Under the pieces are notes generated by a model. It saw only the letters and a program-made list of their open reading frames with translations, was not told where the DNA came from and made no database searches. From DAIOHQ01 sp036744635 (GTDB lineage Bacteria > Planctomycetota > Phycisphaerae > Tepidisphaerales > Tepidisphaeraceae): a stretch of 16,994 nt of DNA. Below, one piece after another: positions 1 through 5,787 of this stretch. A program made the translations under genes and the position numbers. Within the stretch, counting starts at the first letter, position 1. Each line of letters begins with the position of its first letter. The stretch spans positions 1 through 16,994 of the forward strand of contig DAIOHQ010000090.1 in NCBI GenBank assembly GCA_036744635.1, written 5' to 3'.

Positions 1-43
1 CAGGAGATAGCGCGAATTTGAAACACCCTGGCGCGCAATCGTG

Positions 44-85
44 TTCAGCGGACGCAATTCTCCCGTCCGCTGAAGCGGACCCTAC
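44..85. repeat. Dispersed palindromic repeat, GTAGGGTCCGC family
   Basis: On the minus strand this reads GTAGGGTCCGCTTCAGCGGA and on. A further TTCAGCGGAC at 44-53 pairs with GTCCGCTGAA at 65-74. The same family recurs as an inverted pair at 9123-9174. It starts directly after the rnpB terminator U-tract. No coding function is apparent. Confidence 0.7.
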
Positions 86-86
86 G

Positions 87-120
87 AAAAAAAGCAGAGG
101 CGCCCAAAGGACGCCTCTGC
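87..120 (-). terminator. Intrinsic terminator of rnpB
   Basis: On the minus strand GCAGAGGCG (120-112) pairs perfectly with CGCCTCTGC (102-94), giving a 9-bp GC-rich stem with a 9-nt loop, followed by seven T residues (93-87). It lies about 12 nt after the RNase P RNA 3' helix, where an rnpB terminator is expected. The plus strand has no T-run after the hairpin, so it acts in one direction. Confidence 0.9.
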
Positions 121-131
121 TCCTATCTCAC

Positions 132-526
132 GTTGCGGCCGGCCGATAAGCCGAATTCTGTTTCCCCTCTTGCGAGAGGAGGCGACCATTTCTCTGGGAC
201 CGCGATCGCTCGCGGCCTCAAGCAACCTACCCGCGAAGGCGTTCACCTTGCGATGAACCGCGCCGGACCAGCGCATCCTCCGCTTATTTGGTCTTGCTGC
301 CGGTGGGGTTTACCCTGCCGCGAATGTCACCACCCGCGCGGTGCGCTCTTACCGCACCATTTCACCCTTACCAGCGCCCTCGCGGGCGCTTCGGCGGTAT
401 CTTTTCTGTGGCACTTTCCGTCGGCTTGCGCCGCCTTGACGTTATCAAGCACCGTGTCCTGCGCAGTTCGGACTTTCCTCACCTCAAGCCAGAAGCCCAA
501 GGCGCGATCGCCCGGCCCGCCGCAAC
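132..526 (-). ncRNA. rnpB: RNase P RNA, bacterial class A
   Basis: This is the catalytic RNA of RNase P, which removes 5' leaders from pre-tRNAs. Read on the minus strand it has the universal core blocks: GAGGAAAGTCCG near the 5' end (about 483-471), the GGGTAAACCCC block (about 322-312), and ACAGAATTCGGCTTATC at the 3' end (about 162-146). Helix P1 sets the ends: GUUGCGGC at 526-519 pairs with GCCGCAAC at 139-132. The length of about 395 nt is normal for class A. A TATAAT box lies upstream and a terminator follows. Open frames crossing this region on either strand are not genes. Confidence 0.96.
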
Positions 527-532
527 AACAAC

Positions 533-538
533 ATTATA
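533..538 (-). promoter_or_regulatory. -10 box of the rnpB promoter
   Basis: A perfect TATAAT on the minus strand, 6-7 nt before G526, the first paired base of helix P1, so it predicts a start at about 526. The -35 region falls in a repeat and is not a clear match to TTGACA. Confidence 0.75.
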
Positions 539-545
539 GCATATT

Positions 546-602
546 CGTAGCACGGCCGTCTCGCCTGTGGCTTCCACCAGCATCCTCGTAAGCCACAGCG
601 CG
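546..602. repeat. Degenerate GTAGCACGG-family palindromic repeat
   Basis: GTAGCACGGCCGTCTCGCC is a diverged copy of the GTAGCACGGGCGTCTCGCCC repeat found intact at 8785-8845. CGCCTGTGGCTT (562-573) can pair with AAGCCACAGCG (591-601). It occupies the gap between rnpB and the PhyH gene and overlaps the rnpB -35 region. Nothing else is seen in this gap. Confidence 0.6.
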
Positions 603-666
603 ACTTGCGCCTTGCTTCTGGCGGCGGCAATTTCACACGCTACTATCGAAGCACAGGATCTTCACC

Positions 667-671
667 AGGAG
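667..671 (+). promoter_or_regulatory. Shine-Dalgarno of the PhyH gene
   Basis: AGGAG lies 7 nt before the ATG at 679. It supports this start over the second in-frame ATG two codons later. Confidence 0.7.
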
Positions 672-678
672 CCAACCC

Positions 679-1575
679 ATGTCCATGACCGCCAGCGTAA
701 CCCTCGCCGACCTCGAAGTCTTCGCCGATTCCCTCGACCCCAAAGCCGCCGCCGCAAAATATCTCGAGCACGGCGCAATCGTCGTCCGCGGCCTGATGAA
801 GCCCTACATGGAACGCATCCGCCGCGATGTCGAGCAGGCCGCCAAGGCCGCGATTTCCCTGCTCGACCGCGCCTACAAGGTCCCCGAAGGCTGGATGACC
901 CCCGATGGCACCCTCTGGCTTCCCGCCCCCAAAGGATATTCCCGCGACAAGCAGATCATGGTGCTGGCCGCCGGCTACAAGAACAGCGCCGCTTGCCTGC
1001 AGTCCGCCAGCGACAGCAAATGCCTGGACATTGTCGAAGCCATCCTCGGCCCGGACATCGAGCTGTTCCTGGATGGCCAGTGCCTCTACAAAGAGCCCAC
1101 CGGCGGCCACGCCAAGAACCTCCACCAGGATGCCGCCTATTTCGAGCACCGCTACGAAGGGCCGGTCGGCGTATTGAATTATTGCGTCGACACAGACCTC
1201 AACAACGGCGCCCTGCACGTCATCCCCGGCACGCACAAAATGGGCCTTCTCAAGCATATCGACACTTCCAGCCATCTCGGCCTCGATCCTTCGGAATGGA
1301 CGTGGGAACGCGCCCTGCCCATCACCGGCCAGGCCGGCGACGCCATCTTCTTCAACGTCAAGACCGTGCATGGCTCGAAGAACAATTTCTCCAACGCTTC
1401 GCGCCCGGTGATGATCCACCGCTACCGCCGCGCCGATGATTACGTCGTGGTCTATGGCACCCTCACCGAAAACCGCGCCATGGCCGAGAAGCTCGCCGCC
1501 GACGCCAAAAAGGAAAATCAGTACGGCTTCATGGTCCGCGGCGCCCGCCGCTACAATCCGGACCGTCAAGCGTAG
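679..1575 (+). CDS. Phytanoyl-CoA dioxygenase (PhyH) family protein
   Basis: A 298-aa protein of the Fe(II)/2-oxoglutarate-dependent PhyH family, cytoplasmic with no signal peptide. The facial triad is visible: NLHQDAAYFEH supplies H149 and D151, and TVHGSKNNFS supplies H231; R242 in SRPVMIHRYR is placed to bind 2-oxoglutarate. The stretch GALHVIPGTHKMG between the metal ligands is typical of the family. Planctomycetes carry many PhyH paralogues whose substrates are mostly unknown, so this should not be called a true phytanoyl-CoA hydroxylase. The start has a good Shine-Dalgarno. A ferredoxin follows 171 nt downstream on the same strand and could donate electrons, though PhyH enzymes do not normally need one. 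The stop codon TAG lies within the edge of the dispersed repeat at 1572-1596. Confidence 0.88.
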   Translation: MSMTASVTLADLEVFADSLDPKAAAAKYLEHGAIVVRGLMKPYMERIRRDVEQAAKAAISLLDRAYKVPEGWMTPDGTLWLPAPKGYSRDKQIMVLAAGYKNSAACLQSASDSKCLDIVEAILGPDIELFLDGQCLYKEPTGGHAKNLHQDAAYFEHRYEGPVGVLNYCVDTDLNNGALHVIPGTHKMGLLKHIDTSSHLGLDPSEWTWERALPITGQAGDAIFFNVKTVHGSKNNFSNASRPVMIHRYRRADDYVVVYGTLTENRAMAEKLAADAKKENQYGFMVRGARRYNPDRQA

Positions 1576-1596
1576 CATGGGTTTCCAACCCATGCC
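1572..1596. repeat. Dispersed palindromic repeat GTAGCATGGGTTTCC...
   Basis: CATGGGTT and AACCCATG flank a short TCC loop, forming a perfect hairpin. The leading GTAG overlaps the stop codon of the PhyH gene. A related CATGGGCTACCAG/CTGGTAGCCCATG family occurs at 14263-14378. Confidence 0.7.
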
Positions 1597-1653
1597 AGAC
1601 GATCCCGCAACGCCCATATGAGCGTCTCTAACAAAATAAAACTCTTTCACCAC

Positions 1654-1717
1654 GGACACCGAGACACGGAAAAAATCTTTGAAACTGACGTATATTTCTC
1701 CGTGTCTCAGTGTCTCC
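1654..1717. repeat. Inverted repeat of GAGACACGGA type
   Basis: GGACACCGAGACACGGAAAAA (1654-1674) is nearly complementary to TTTCTCCGTGTCTCAGTGTCTCC (1695-1717), giving a stem of about 20 bp with a loop of about 20 nt. It belongs to a low-complexity repeat type (ACGGAGACACGGAG) seen in planctomycete and verrucomicrobial spacers. It could slow transcription between the PhyH and ferredoxin genes, but no U-run directly follows the stem. Confidence 0.6.
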
Positions 1718-1746
1718 CTGTTTTTCTGCCGGAAGAAGGAACCCCA

Positions 1747-2112
1747 ATGCCCAACCTCACCGTAGAAGGCACTCCCCCCGTAGAAGTCCCCCTCAACAAG
1801 CGCCTCGTCAACGCCCTCACCGACGAAGCCGCCATCGACCAGCTTCACGCCTGCGGCGGCAACGCCCGCTGCACCACCTGTCGCGTCGAGTTCATCTCCG
1901 GCGAGCCGGCCAAAATGACCGAGGCCGAAAGATCCGCCCTCACCAGCCGCGGCCTGATCAACACCCCCGGCCTGCGCCTCTCCTGCCAGATCCTCTGCGA
2001 TCACGACATGGAACTCCGCGCCAACAGCCGCCTCAGCACCTCCGGCCGCCCCGACCCCGGCAAACGCCCCGCCGAAGAAATCCAGCCCCCGCCGGTCTGG
2101 ATCGAATCCTGA
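1747..2112 (+). CDS. [2Fe-2S] ferredoxin-type protein
   Basis: A 121-aa soluble electron-transfer protein. C36, C42, C45 and C80 form C-X5-C-X2-C-X34-C, the spacing of adrenodoxin-like or bacterial [2Fe-2S] ferredoxins; C84 is an extra cysteine. The contexts HACGGNARCTTCRVEF and LRLSCQILC are typical, and the proline-rich C-tail is probably disordered. I chose the ATG at 1747 because AAGGA lies 6 nt upstream and the ferredoxin fold starts there. Upstream in-frame codons run through the dispersed inverted repeat and are unlikely to be translated. Its redox partner is not evident; the PhyH oxygenase upstream is only a positional candidate. Confidence 0.88.
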   Translation: MPNLTVEGTPPVEVPLNKRLVNALTDEAAIDQLHACGGNARCTTCRVEFISGEPAKMTEAERSALTSRGLINTPGLRLSCQILCDHDMELRANSRLSTSGRPDPGKRPAEEIQPPPVWIES

Positions 2113-2170
2113 TCTTCAACCCGCCGCCCCGCAGGGGCGACAAGTTCCCGCAGTCTGTCAGGCGAACTGG

Positions 2171-2200
2171 TTGGAAGCAGTTGAACGGCGAGGCTAGAAT
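2171..2200 (+). promoter_or_regulatory. Promoter of the DUF433 gene, probably leaderless
   Basis: TTGGAA (2171-2176) and TAGAAT (2195-2200) are separated by 18 bp. The ATG at 2207 begins 6 nt after the -10 box and has no Shine-Dalgarno, so transcription probably starts at or next to the A of the ATG. Confidence 0.5.
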
Positions 2201-2206
2201 TCAGCA

Positions 2207-2374
2207 ATGGAATCGCCCATCAAAATCGATCCGAAGGTGATGCACGGAACGCCATGCTTTTCCGGCACGCGCGTAGCCGTTCAAACGTTTTTTGACTGGA
2301 TTGAAGAGGGAAGCACCATCGACTATTTTCTGGAGCAGTTTCCCAGCGTAAAACGTGAACAGCCAGCACCTTGA
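2207..2374 (+). pseudogene. DUF433 protein, 3'-truncated
   Basis: The frame gives MESPIKIDPKVMHGTPCFSG and on to TRVAVQTFFDWIEEGSTIDYFLEQFPSVKREQ, then PAP and a stop (55 aa). The first 52 residues match the DUF433 pattern: I-x-DP-x-V-x-x-G-x-PC-x-x-GTR-V, then the FPS-x-x-x-EQ motif. DUF433 proteins are usually about 70-80 aa small DNA-binding-like or antitoxin-like proteins that often precede a PIN-like DUF5615 toxin. Here the C-terminal helix is missing and no partner follows. Homology ends at about 2362, where the sequence becomes the antisense of a metalloprotease-like gene. The promoter and start look intact, so the fragment may still be expressed. Confidence 0.8.
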
Positions 2375-2786
2375 AGTTCGCCTTGGTGGCGATGAACTTG
2401 CCGCTGAAGGTGAAGCCGGCCGGCAGCGTGGCCGTGAAATGAGCCAGGTCGGGAAGATAGGCCACGATTCCATCATCCGGCTCCAGCGCGGCCGACGCGG
2501 CGATCTTGTCGCGGAAAAAGTCGTACGGCGACTGAAACAGCACCGATGAGGTGTGGCCAATCACATTCGGACTGCTGAACGATGTCCCCATCCCGGCCGA
2601 GATGTTGACAGTAATATTATTGCTGAAAATGCCCCCCCAGTCCTGCGCCGCCCGGTTGAACGCCGCCATCGCCGCGCTGTTCCCCGCCAGCGTATCATCC
2701 GGCGTGATGATGATCTCCATCGCCGAACCACCGCGCGCACAGCAACCGATAACGGCAGCCACCAGGGCCGCGCCCAGCTTGATCAT
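2220..2786 (-). pseudogene. Secreted NF038122-metalloprotease-like protein, 3'-truncated
   Basis: The open frame is 188 codons, but only about the first 140 look native. MIKLGAALVAAVIGCCARGG then SA is a signal peptide with probable cleavage after GSA. It is followed by MEIIITPDD...AAMAAFNRAAQDWGGIFSNNITVNI, and then FQSPYDFFRDKIAAS...LPDLAHFTATLP...FIATKANFKVLAV. This order (ITVNI, then LP, then ANFKVLGL-like) resembles NF038122-type PEP-CTERM metalloproteases, whose HExxH zinc site comes later and is absent here. After about 2362 the frame reads antisense to the DUF433 fragment until a chance stop at 2220. The ATG at 2786 has GAGG 6 nt upstream. The family call is from memory and moderate; the truncation is clear from the composition of the junction. 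Confidence 0.62.
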
Positions 2787-2812
2787 GTGATGCCTCGATC
2801 ATGTGATGCCTC
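2781..2812. repeat. 16-bp tandem duplication over a ribosome binding site and start codon
   Basis: GATCATGTGATGCCTC occurs twice in direct tandem (2781-2796, 2797-2812). On the minus strand each unit holds GAGG, a 6-nt spacer and an ATG, so the whole initiation site of the truncated secreted protein is duplicated. The outer ATG (2802) is out of frame with the inner one (2786). Confidence 0.9.
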
Positions 2813-2946
2813 GCTGATTTTTTTCCGCCCCGGCGAATTATTCGACATGTCCAGTGCGCACGCGTGCAGCCCCTCACCGCCAAATGATTCATGACGCGGA
2901 GGAGGTCCTCAATACCGAAATGACTTTGGCTGAAGTTGGGGTCCCT

Positions 2947-4140
2947 TCAATCAAATAATCCCTTGCTGGGCATCTGGTCGCCCGATAGGCGACGCCTGAT
3001 GAACTGCCCCAGCAACGGCACCGCAAAGGAATACTTCCCGAAGCGGTTCTTGTAGATAAGCCCTGTGTCGCACAGTTTCGAAAGCATCTGATTGACGTGG
3101 CTCGCGCTGAACGCCCGATCCCGATGCCCTGCTGATGCTTCCACAATTTCCGCCACCGTGAACTCGGCGTCAGCGGAATCCAGCGATGCAATGATGTTCA
3201 GCAACTCCCGCTGCCTGTCGGTAGCTCTGGACCAGCGGCCATCGAAAAAATCGGCGTCGAGCTTGCGCACGATCCCGCGCAGATCGACCAGCGGCGTCGC
3301 CTCGCCCTCGTCAATCCGCTGGATGAAGATGTCGTACACTTCCCGGCAGAGAAACTGGATGAAGTAGGGATAGCCGCCGGATTCCCGCACGATGTTGGCG
3401 ACGGATGGCTCGGAAAAGGTGACCGGGCAACTGTCTTTGTGGATCGGTTCGGTAATCGCTTTGCGGCTGTCCGACTCATTGAGACGGTCGATGTGGATGA
3501 CGTGAAACATGCGCTCGGCGAATGTTCTGGCCTCCACCAGCTTCGGGAACAGCGTCGGAAGCCCGGTTAGCGCAAGCATGAAGGGGATTTCTTTCTTCTG
3601 GATCGACTGAAATACGTCAAGCAAAAGTGACAGGGGGTACTGCTTGTCGGCCGCGTGGTCCGCAAGGTTTTGCGCCTCGTCGTACGCAAAGATCACGCCT
3701 CGTTTGCTTGTCGGTTTCAAGAATCGCCAGGCAATTTCAAGCACCGCCTTCAGCTTGTCGGCGATCAAGCCCGGCGTGGCCCTGAAAACATTTTCCAACG
3801 CCGAATAGTCCAGTCTCTGTTGCACGATTTCCGATTGCTTGCGCAGGCCGAACCCGACAAATTCCTCCTCGTGAATAATCAGTTGCGCCGTCACCACGGA
3901 TAGATCCGCCAGCAATCGAATCGCCAGGCTCTCCTCGGTCACGCTGCACGATTCCGACAAATCCGTGCCCACCCAAAGCCAGTCCGCCGCTATCGCCTTG
4001 GGCTTGAAGGTCTCCAGCAGCACGGTTTTCCCAACCCCGCGCAGCCCGGTGAGCACAAGATTCTCAAGGATAATGTCCTGATCCAGCAGCTTCTTGAATT
4101 CATCAACCTCCCCTTCCCGCCCCGCAAGATAGGGCGGCAT
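2947..4140 (-). CDS. AAA/STAND-like ATPase with C-terminal winged helix
   Basis: A 397-aa ATP-binding protein of the archaeal-ATPase/Orc1-Cdc6-like group. GREGEVDEF near residue 7 is the box before the P-loop, Walker A is G32-LRGV-G-K38-T39, and Walker B is GVIFAYDE with D154 and E155. LALTGLPTL near 189-197 resembles sensor 1. Residues from about 310 (DRQRELLNIIASL...TVAEIVEASAGH...VNQMLSKLCDTGLIYKN...YSFAVPLLGQFI) form a winged helix. Such proteins act as NTP-driven switches, often solitary, with unknown targets. The coordinates use the first ATG, but translation may start upstream: a perfect AGGAGG at 4196-4191 precedes an in-frame, stop-free extension from ACG at 4185 reading AKTFKNPFRPGAGH, which looks like a native N-terminus. 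It follows argH by about 70 bp on the same strand. Confidence 0.87.
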   Translation of the reverse strand: MPPYLAGREGEVDEFKKLLDQDIILENLVLTGLRGVGKTVLLETFKPKAIAADWLWVGTDLSESCSVTEESLAIRLLADLSVVTAQLIIHEEEFVGFGLRKQSEIVQQRLDYSALENVFRATPGLIADKLKAVLEIAWRFLKPTSKRGVIFAYDEAQNLADHAADKQYPLSLLLDVFQSIQKKEIPFMLALTGLPTLFPKLVEARTFAERMFHVIHIDRLNESDSRKAITEPIHKDSCPVTFSEPSVANIVRESGGYPYFIQFLCREVYDIFIQRIDEGEATPLVDLRGIVRKLDADFFDGRWSRATDRQRELLNIIASLDSADAEFTVAEIVEASAGHRDRAFSASHVNQMLSKLCDTGLIYKNRFGKYSFAVPLLGQFIRRRLSGDQMPSKGLFD

Positions 4141-4182
4141 GTGCCCAGCGCCAGGCCGAAACGGGTTCTTGAACGTCTTTGC

Positions 4183-4196
4183 CGTATTTACCTCCT
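4183..4196 (-). promoter_or_regulatory. Strong Shine-Dalgarno before a possible ACG start
   Basis: AGGAGG (4196-4191) stands 5 nt before ACG (4185-4183), which is in frame with the ATPase. No ATG, GTG or TTG lies at suitable spacing in any frame. The annotated ATG at 4140 is 50 nt from this site and has no Shine-Dalgarno of its own. Confidence 0.55.
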
Positions 4197-4241
4197 ATTA
4201 TAGATATGACTAAATTTATACGGACGACTAAATTTAGTCAA
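4197..4241 (-). promoter_or_regulatory. Promoter and palindromic operator upstream of the ATPase
   Basis: The perfect 14-bp palindrome GACTAAATTTAGTC (4226-4239) is followed 18 bp away by a second, imperfect copy GACTAAATTTA (4208-4218). On the minus strand TTGACT (4241-4236) and TATAAA (4220-4215) sit 15 bp apart inside these repeats. A TATAAT (4202-4197) abuts the Shine-Dalgarno. Two helically phased dyads over a promoter suggest a repressor site. The regulator is unknown. Confidence 0.55.
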
Positions 4242-4255
4242 TCTAATAACAGATA

Positions 4256-5662
4256 CTAAATCCCCAACCGCTTCTTCCACGCCAAAAGCTGCTCCTCAAA
4301 CGGCCTCCCCCCCGCCGCCCCGGCGCTCTGATACCGCTTCACCACGTTCCGCGCCCCCAGCGCCTCATACACCTCCTCCGTCACCCGCACATCGCTCTTC
4401 TTCCCAATCTCCTCATTGATCTCCTCCACCGAAAGCATCGCCAGCGCCCCCTTCCCCTCCTTCTCGCACCGCCCCACCAGCGTCCCCACGATATGATGCG
4501 CCGTCCGAAACGGCACTCCCCTGGTCACCAGGTATTCCGCCAGCGACGTCGCATCCAGAAACCCCCGCTCCAGCGTCGGCTCGATCTGCTCTTTGTCGTA
4601 CGAGGCCGAGTTCACAATCGCGGCCGCCATCGTCAGGCAACTGCTCACCGTGTCATACGCCCGGAACACGATCCGCTTGTCCTCCTGCAAATCCCGGTTG
4701 TACCCGATCGGCAGCCCCTTCAGGATCGTCATCAGCGCAAACAAATCCCCATACACGTTCCCGCACCGCCCCCGGATCAACTCCAGCATGTCCGGATTCC
4801 GCTTCTGCGGCATCATCGAAGAAGAAGTCGTATACCGATCCGCGATCCTGATAAACCCGAACTCCGTCGTCATGTAAATGATCCACTGCTCCGCCCAGCG
4901 CGAGAGGTGCTGGGAGATCATGGCGCAGGCGTAAAGAAAATCGCACAAGACGTCACGAGATGCCGTGCGCTCAATACTACTTCCAGGCGGGCCGCCGAAC
5001 CCCAGGTCGCTCGCTGTGATAGTCGGATCGATTGGGAGTGAGGTGCCGGCAATGGCACCGCTACCGAGCGGAATATCAATACTCATTTCATAAGTCTGAG
5101 ACCAGGTCAGTCGCAGATTATTTCCCAAGATCATGGTCGCCCATGCGAGACATTCCGCGCCTGCCAAAATCGGCTGGGCGCGCTGCATGTGGGTAAACGA
5201 CGGCATGACGACATCCGCGCTTCGCTCGGCGCATGCGACGAACGCCCCGCATAAATTCATGAGTCGCGCGCGAAGCTTTTCCGCGGCATCATTCACCCAG
5301 CAGATGACATCCGTCGCCACCTGATCATTCCTGCTCCTCCCCGTATGCAGCTTCCTTCCCGCCTCCCCAATCCGCTCGATCAGCGCCGCCTCGATCACCA
5401 TGTGAATATCTTCCAGCCCCTCATCGAACACGAACGTCCCCGCCTCGATGTCCCTCTCGATCCCCTTCAGCCCCGCGACGATCTCATCCCGCTCCCCATC
5501 GCTGATCAGCCCCACCTTCGCCAGCATCGTCGCATGCGCAATGCTCCCCGCGATGTCATGCTTATAGAGCCGCCGATCATAAGAAATCGACTCCACAAAC
5601 TTCTGCGCCATCGCATCCGCCCCCTCCCCAATCCGCGCCTGCCATGATTTATCCGTTGCCAT
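4256..5662 (-). CDS. argH: Argininosuccinate lyase
   Basis: A 468-aa cytoplasmic enzyme that splits argininosuccinate into arginine and fumarate, the last step of arginine synthesis. LHTGRSRNDQVATD (105-118) and SFTHMQRAQP (155-164, catalytic-type H158) are family blocks. SSSMMPQKRNPD (280-291) is the fumarase/lyase signature and carries the flexible-loop serine; most homologues have GSS where this has SSS. I prefer the start at 5662 (MATDKSWQARIG). An in-frame ATG at 5692 gives ten residues unlike the family and lies upstream of the likely promoter. There is no Shine-Dalgarno; a TACAAT box 9 nt upstream suggests a near-leaderless mRNA. Glycine codons are nearly all GGG in the first 115 and last 200 residues, but mostly GGC, GGT or GGA around residues 168-227. 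No other arginine genes are adjacent. Confidence 0.96.
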   Translation of the reverse strand: MATDKSWQARIGEGADAMAQKFVESISYDRRLYKHDIAGSIAHATMLAKVGLISDGERDEIVAGLKGIERDIEAGTFVFDEGLEDIHMVIEAALIERIGEAGRKLHTGRSRNDQVATDVICWVNDAAEKLRARLMNLCGAFVACAERSADVVMPSFTHMQRAQPILAGAECLAWATMILGNNLRLTWSQTYEMSIDIPLGSGAIAGTSLPIDPTITASDLGFGGPPGSSIERTASRDVLCDFLYACAMISQHLSRWAEQWIIYMTTEFGFIRIADRYTTSSSMMPQKRNPDMLELIRGRCGNVYGDLFALMTILKGLPIGYNRDLQEDKRIVFRAYDTVSSCLTMAAAIVNSASYDKEQIEPTLERGFLDATSLAEYLVTRGVPFRTAHHIVGTLVGRCEKEGKGALAMLSVEEINEEIGKKSDVRVTEEVYEALGARNVVKRYQSAGAAGGRPFEEQLLAWKKRLGI

Positions 5663-5671
5663 AGGCCGACG

Positions 5672-5677
5672 ATTGTA
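5672..5677 (-). promoter_or_regulatory. -10 box of argH
   Basis: TACAAT on the minus strand ends 9 nt before the ATG at 5662, predicting a 5' leader of only a few nucleotides. The -35 region is weak. Confidence 0.4.
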
Positions 5678-5734
5678 ACGCAATCGCCGCATTTTGAATC
5701 GGCATCCGAAATTTGGCCGCCCCTTCCGCGCAAC

Positions 5735-5760
5735 AAAAACCCCCGCCTCATCAGCGGGGG
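5735..5760 (-). terminator. Intrinsic terminator of the PEP-CTERM gene pair
   Basis: On the minus strand CCCCCGC (5760-5754) pairs with GCGGGGG (5746-5740) around a 7-nt loop, followed by TTTTT (5739-5735). It lies 28 nt after the stop of the PEP-CTERM gene and separates it from argH. Confidence 0.85.
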
Positions 5761-5787
5761 CTCTTTTCTATCGTGATGAACCGCCTT

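Noticed and set aside
133..591. Plus-strand open frames across the first 600 bp
   Set aside because: They run antisense through the RNase P RNA and its promoter; the RNA's conserved core explains the sequence.
1618..1746. N-terminal extension of the ferredoxin
   Set aside because: It would translate the inverted repeat and adds 43 residues unlike any ferredoxin; the ATG at 1747 has a good Shine-Dalgarno.
643..2004. 453-codon minus-strand frame opposite the PhyH and ferredoxin genes
   Set aside because: It is low in charged-residue pattern and rich in Gly/Ala/Val/Asp, as expected from the antisense of GC-rich codons; two recognised genes lie on the other strand.
2695..2892. 65-codon minus-strand frame overlapping the start of the truncated secreted protein
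   Set aside because: It is out of frame with the signal peptide and lacks a Shine-Dalgarno.
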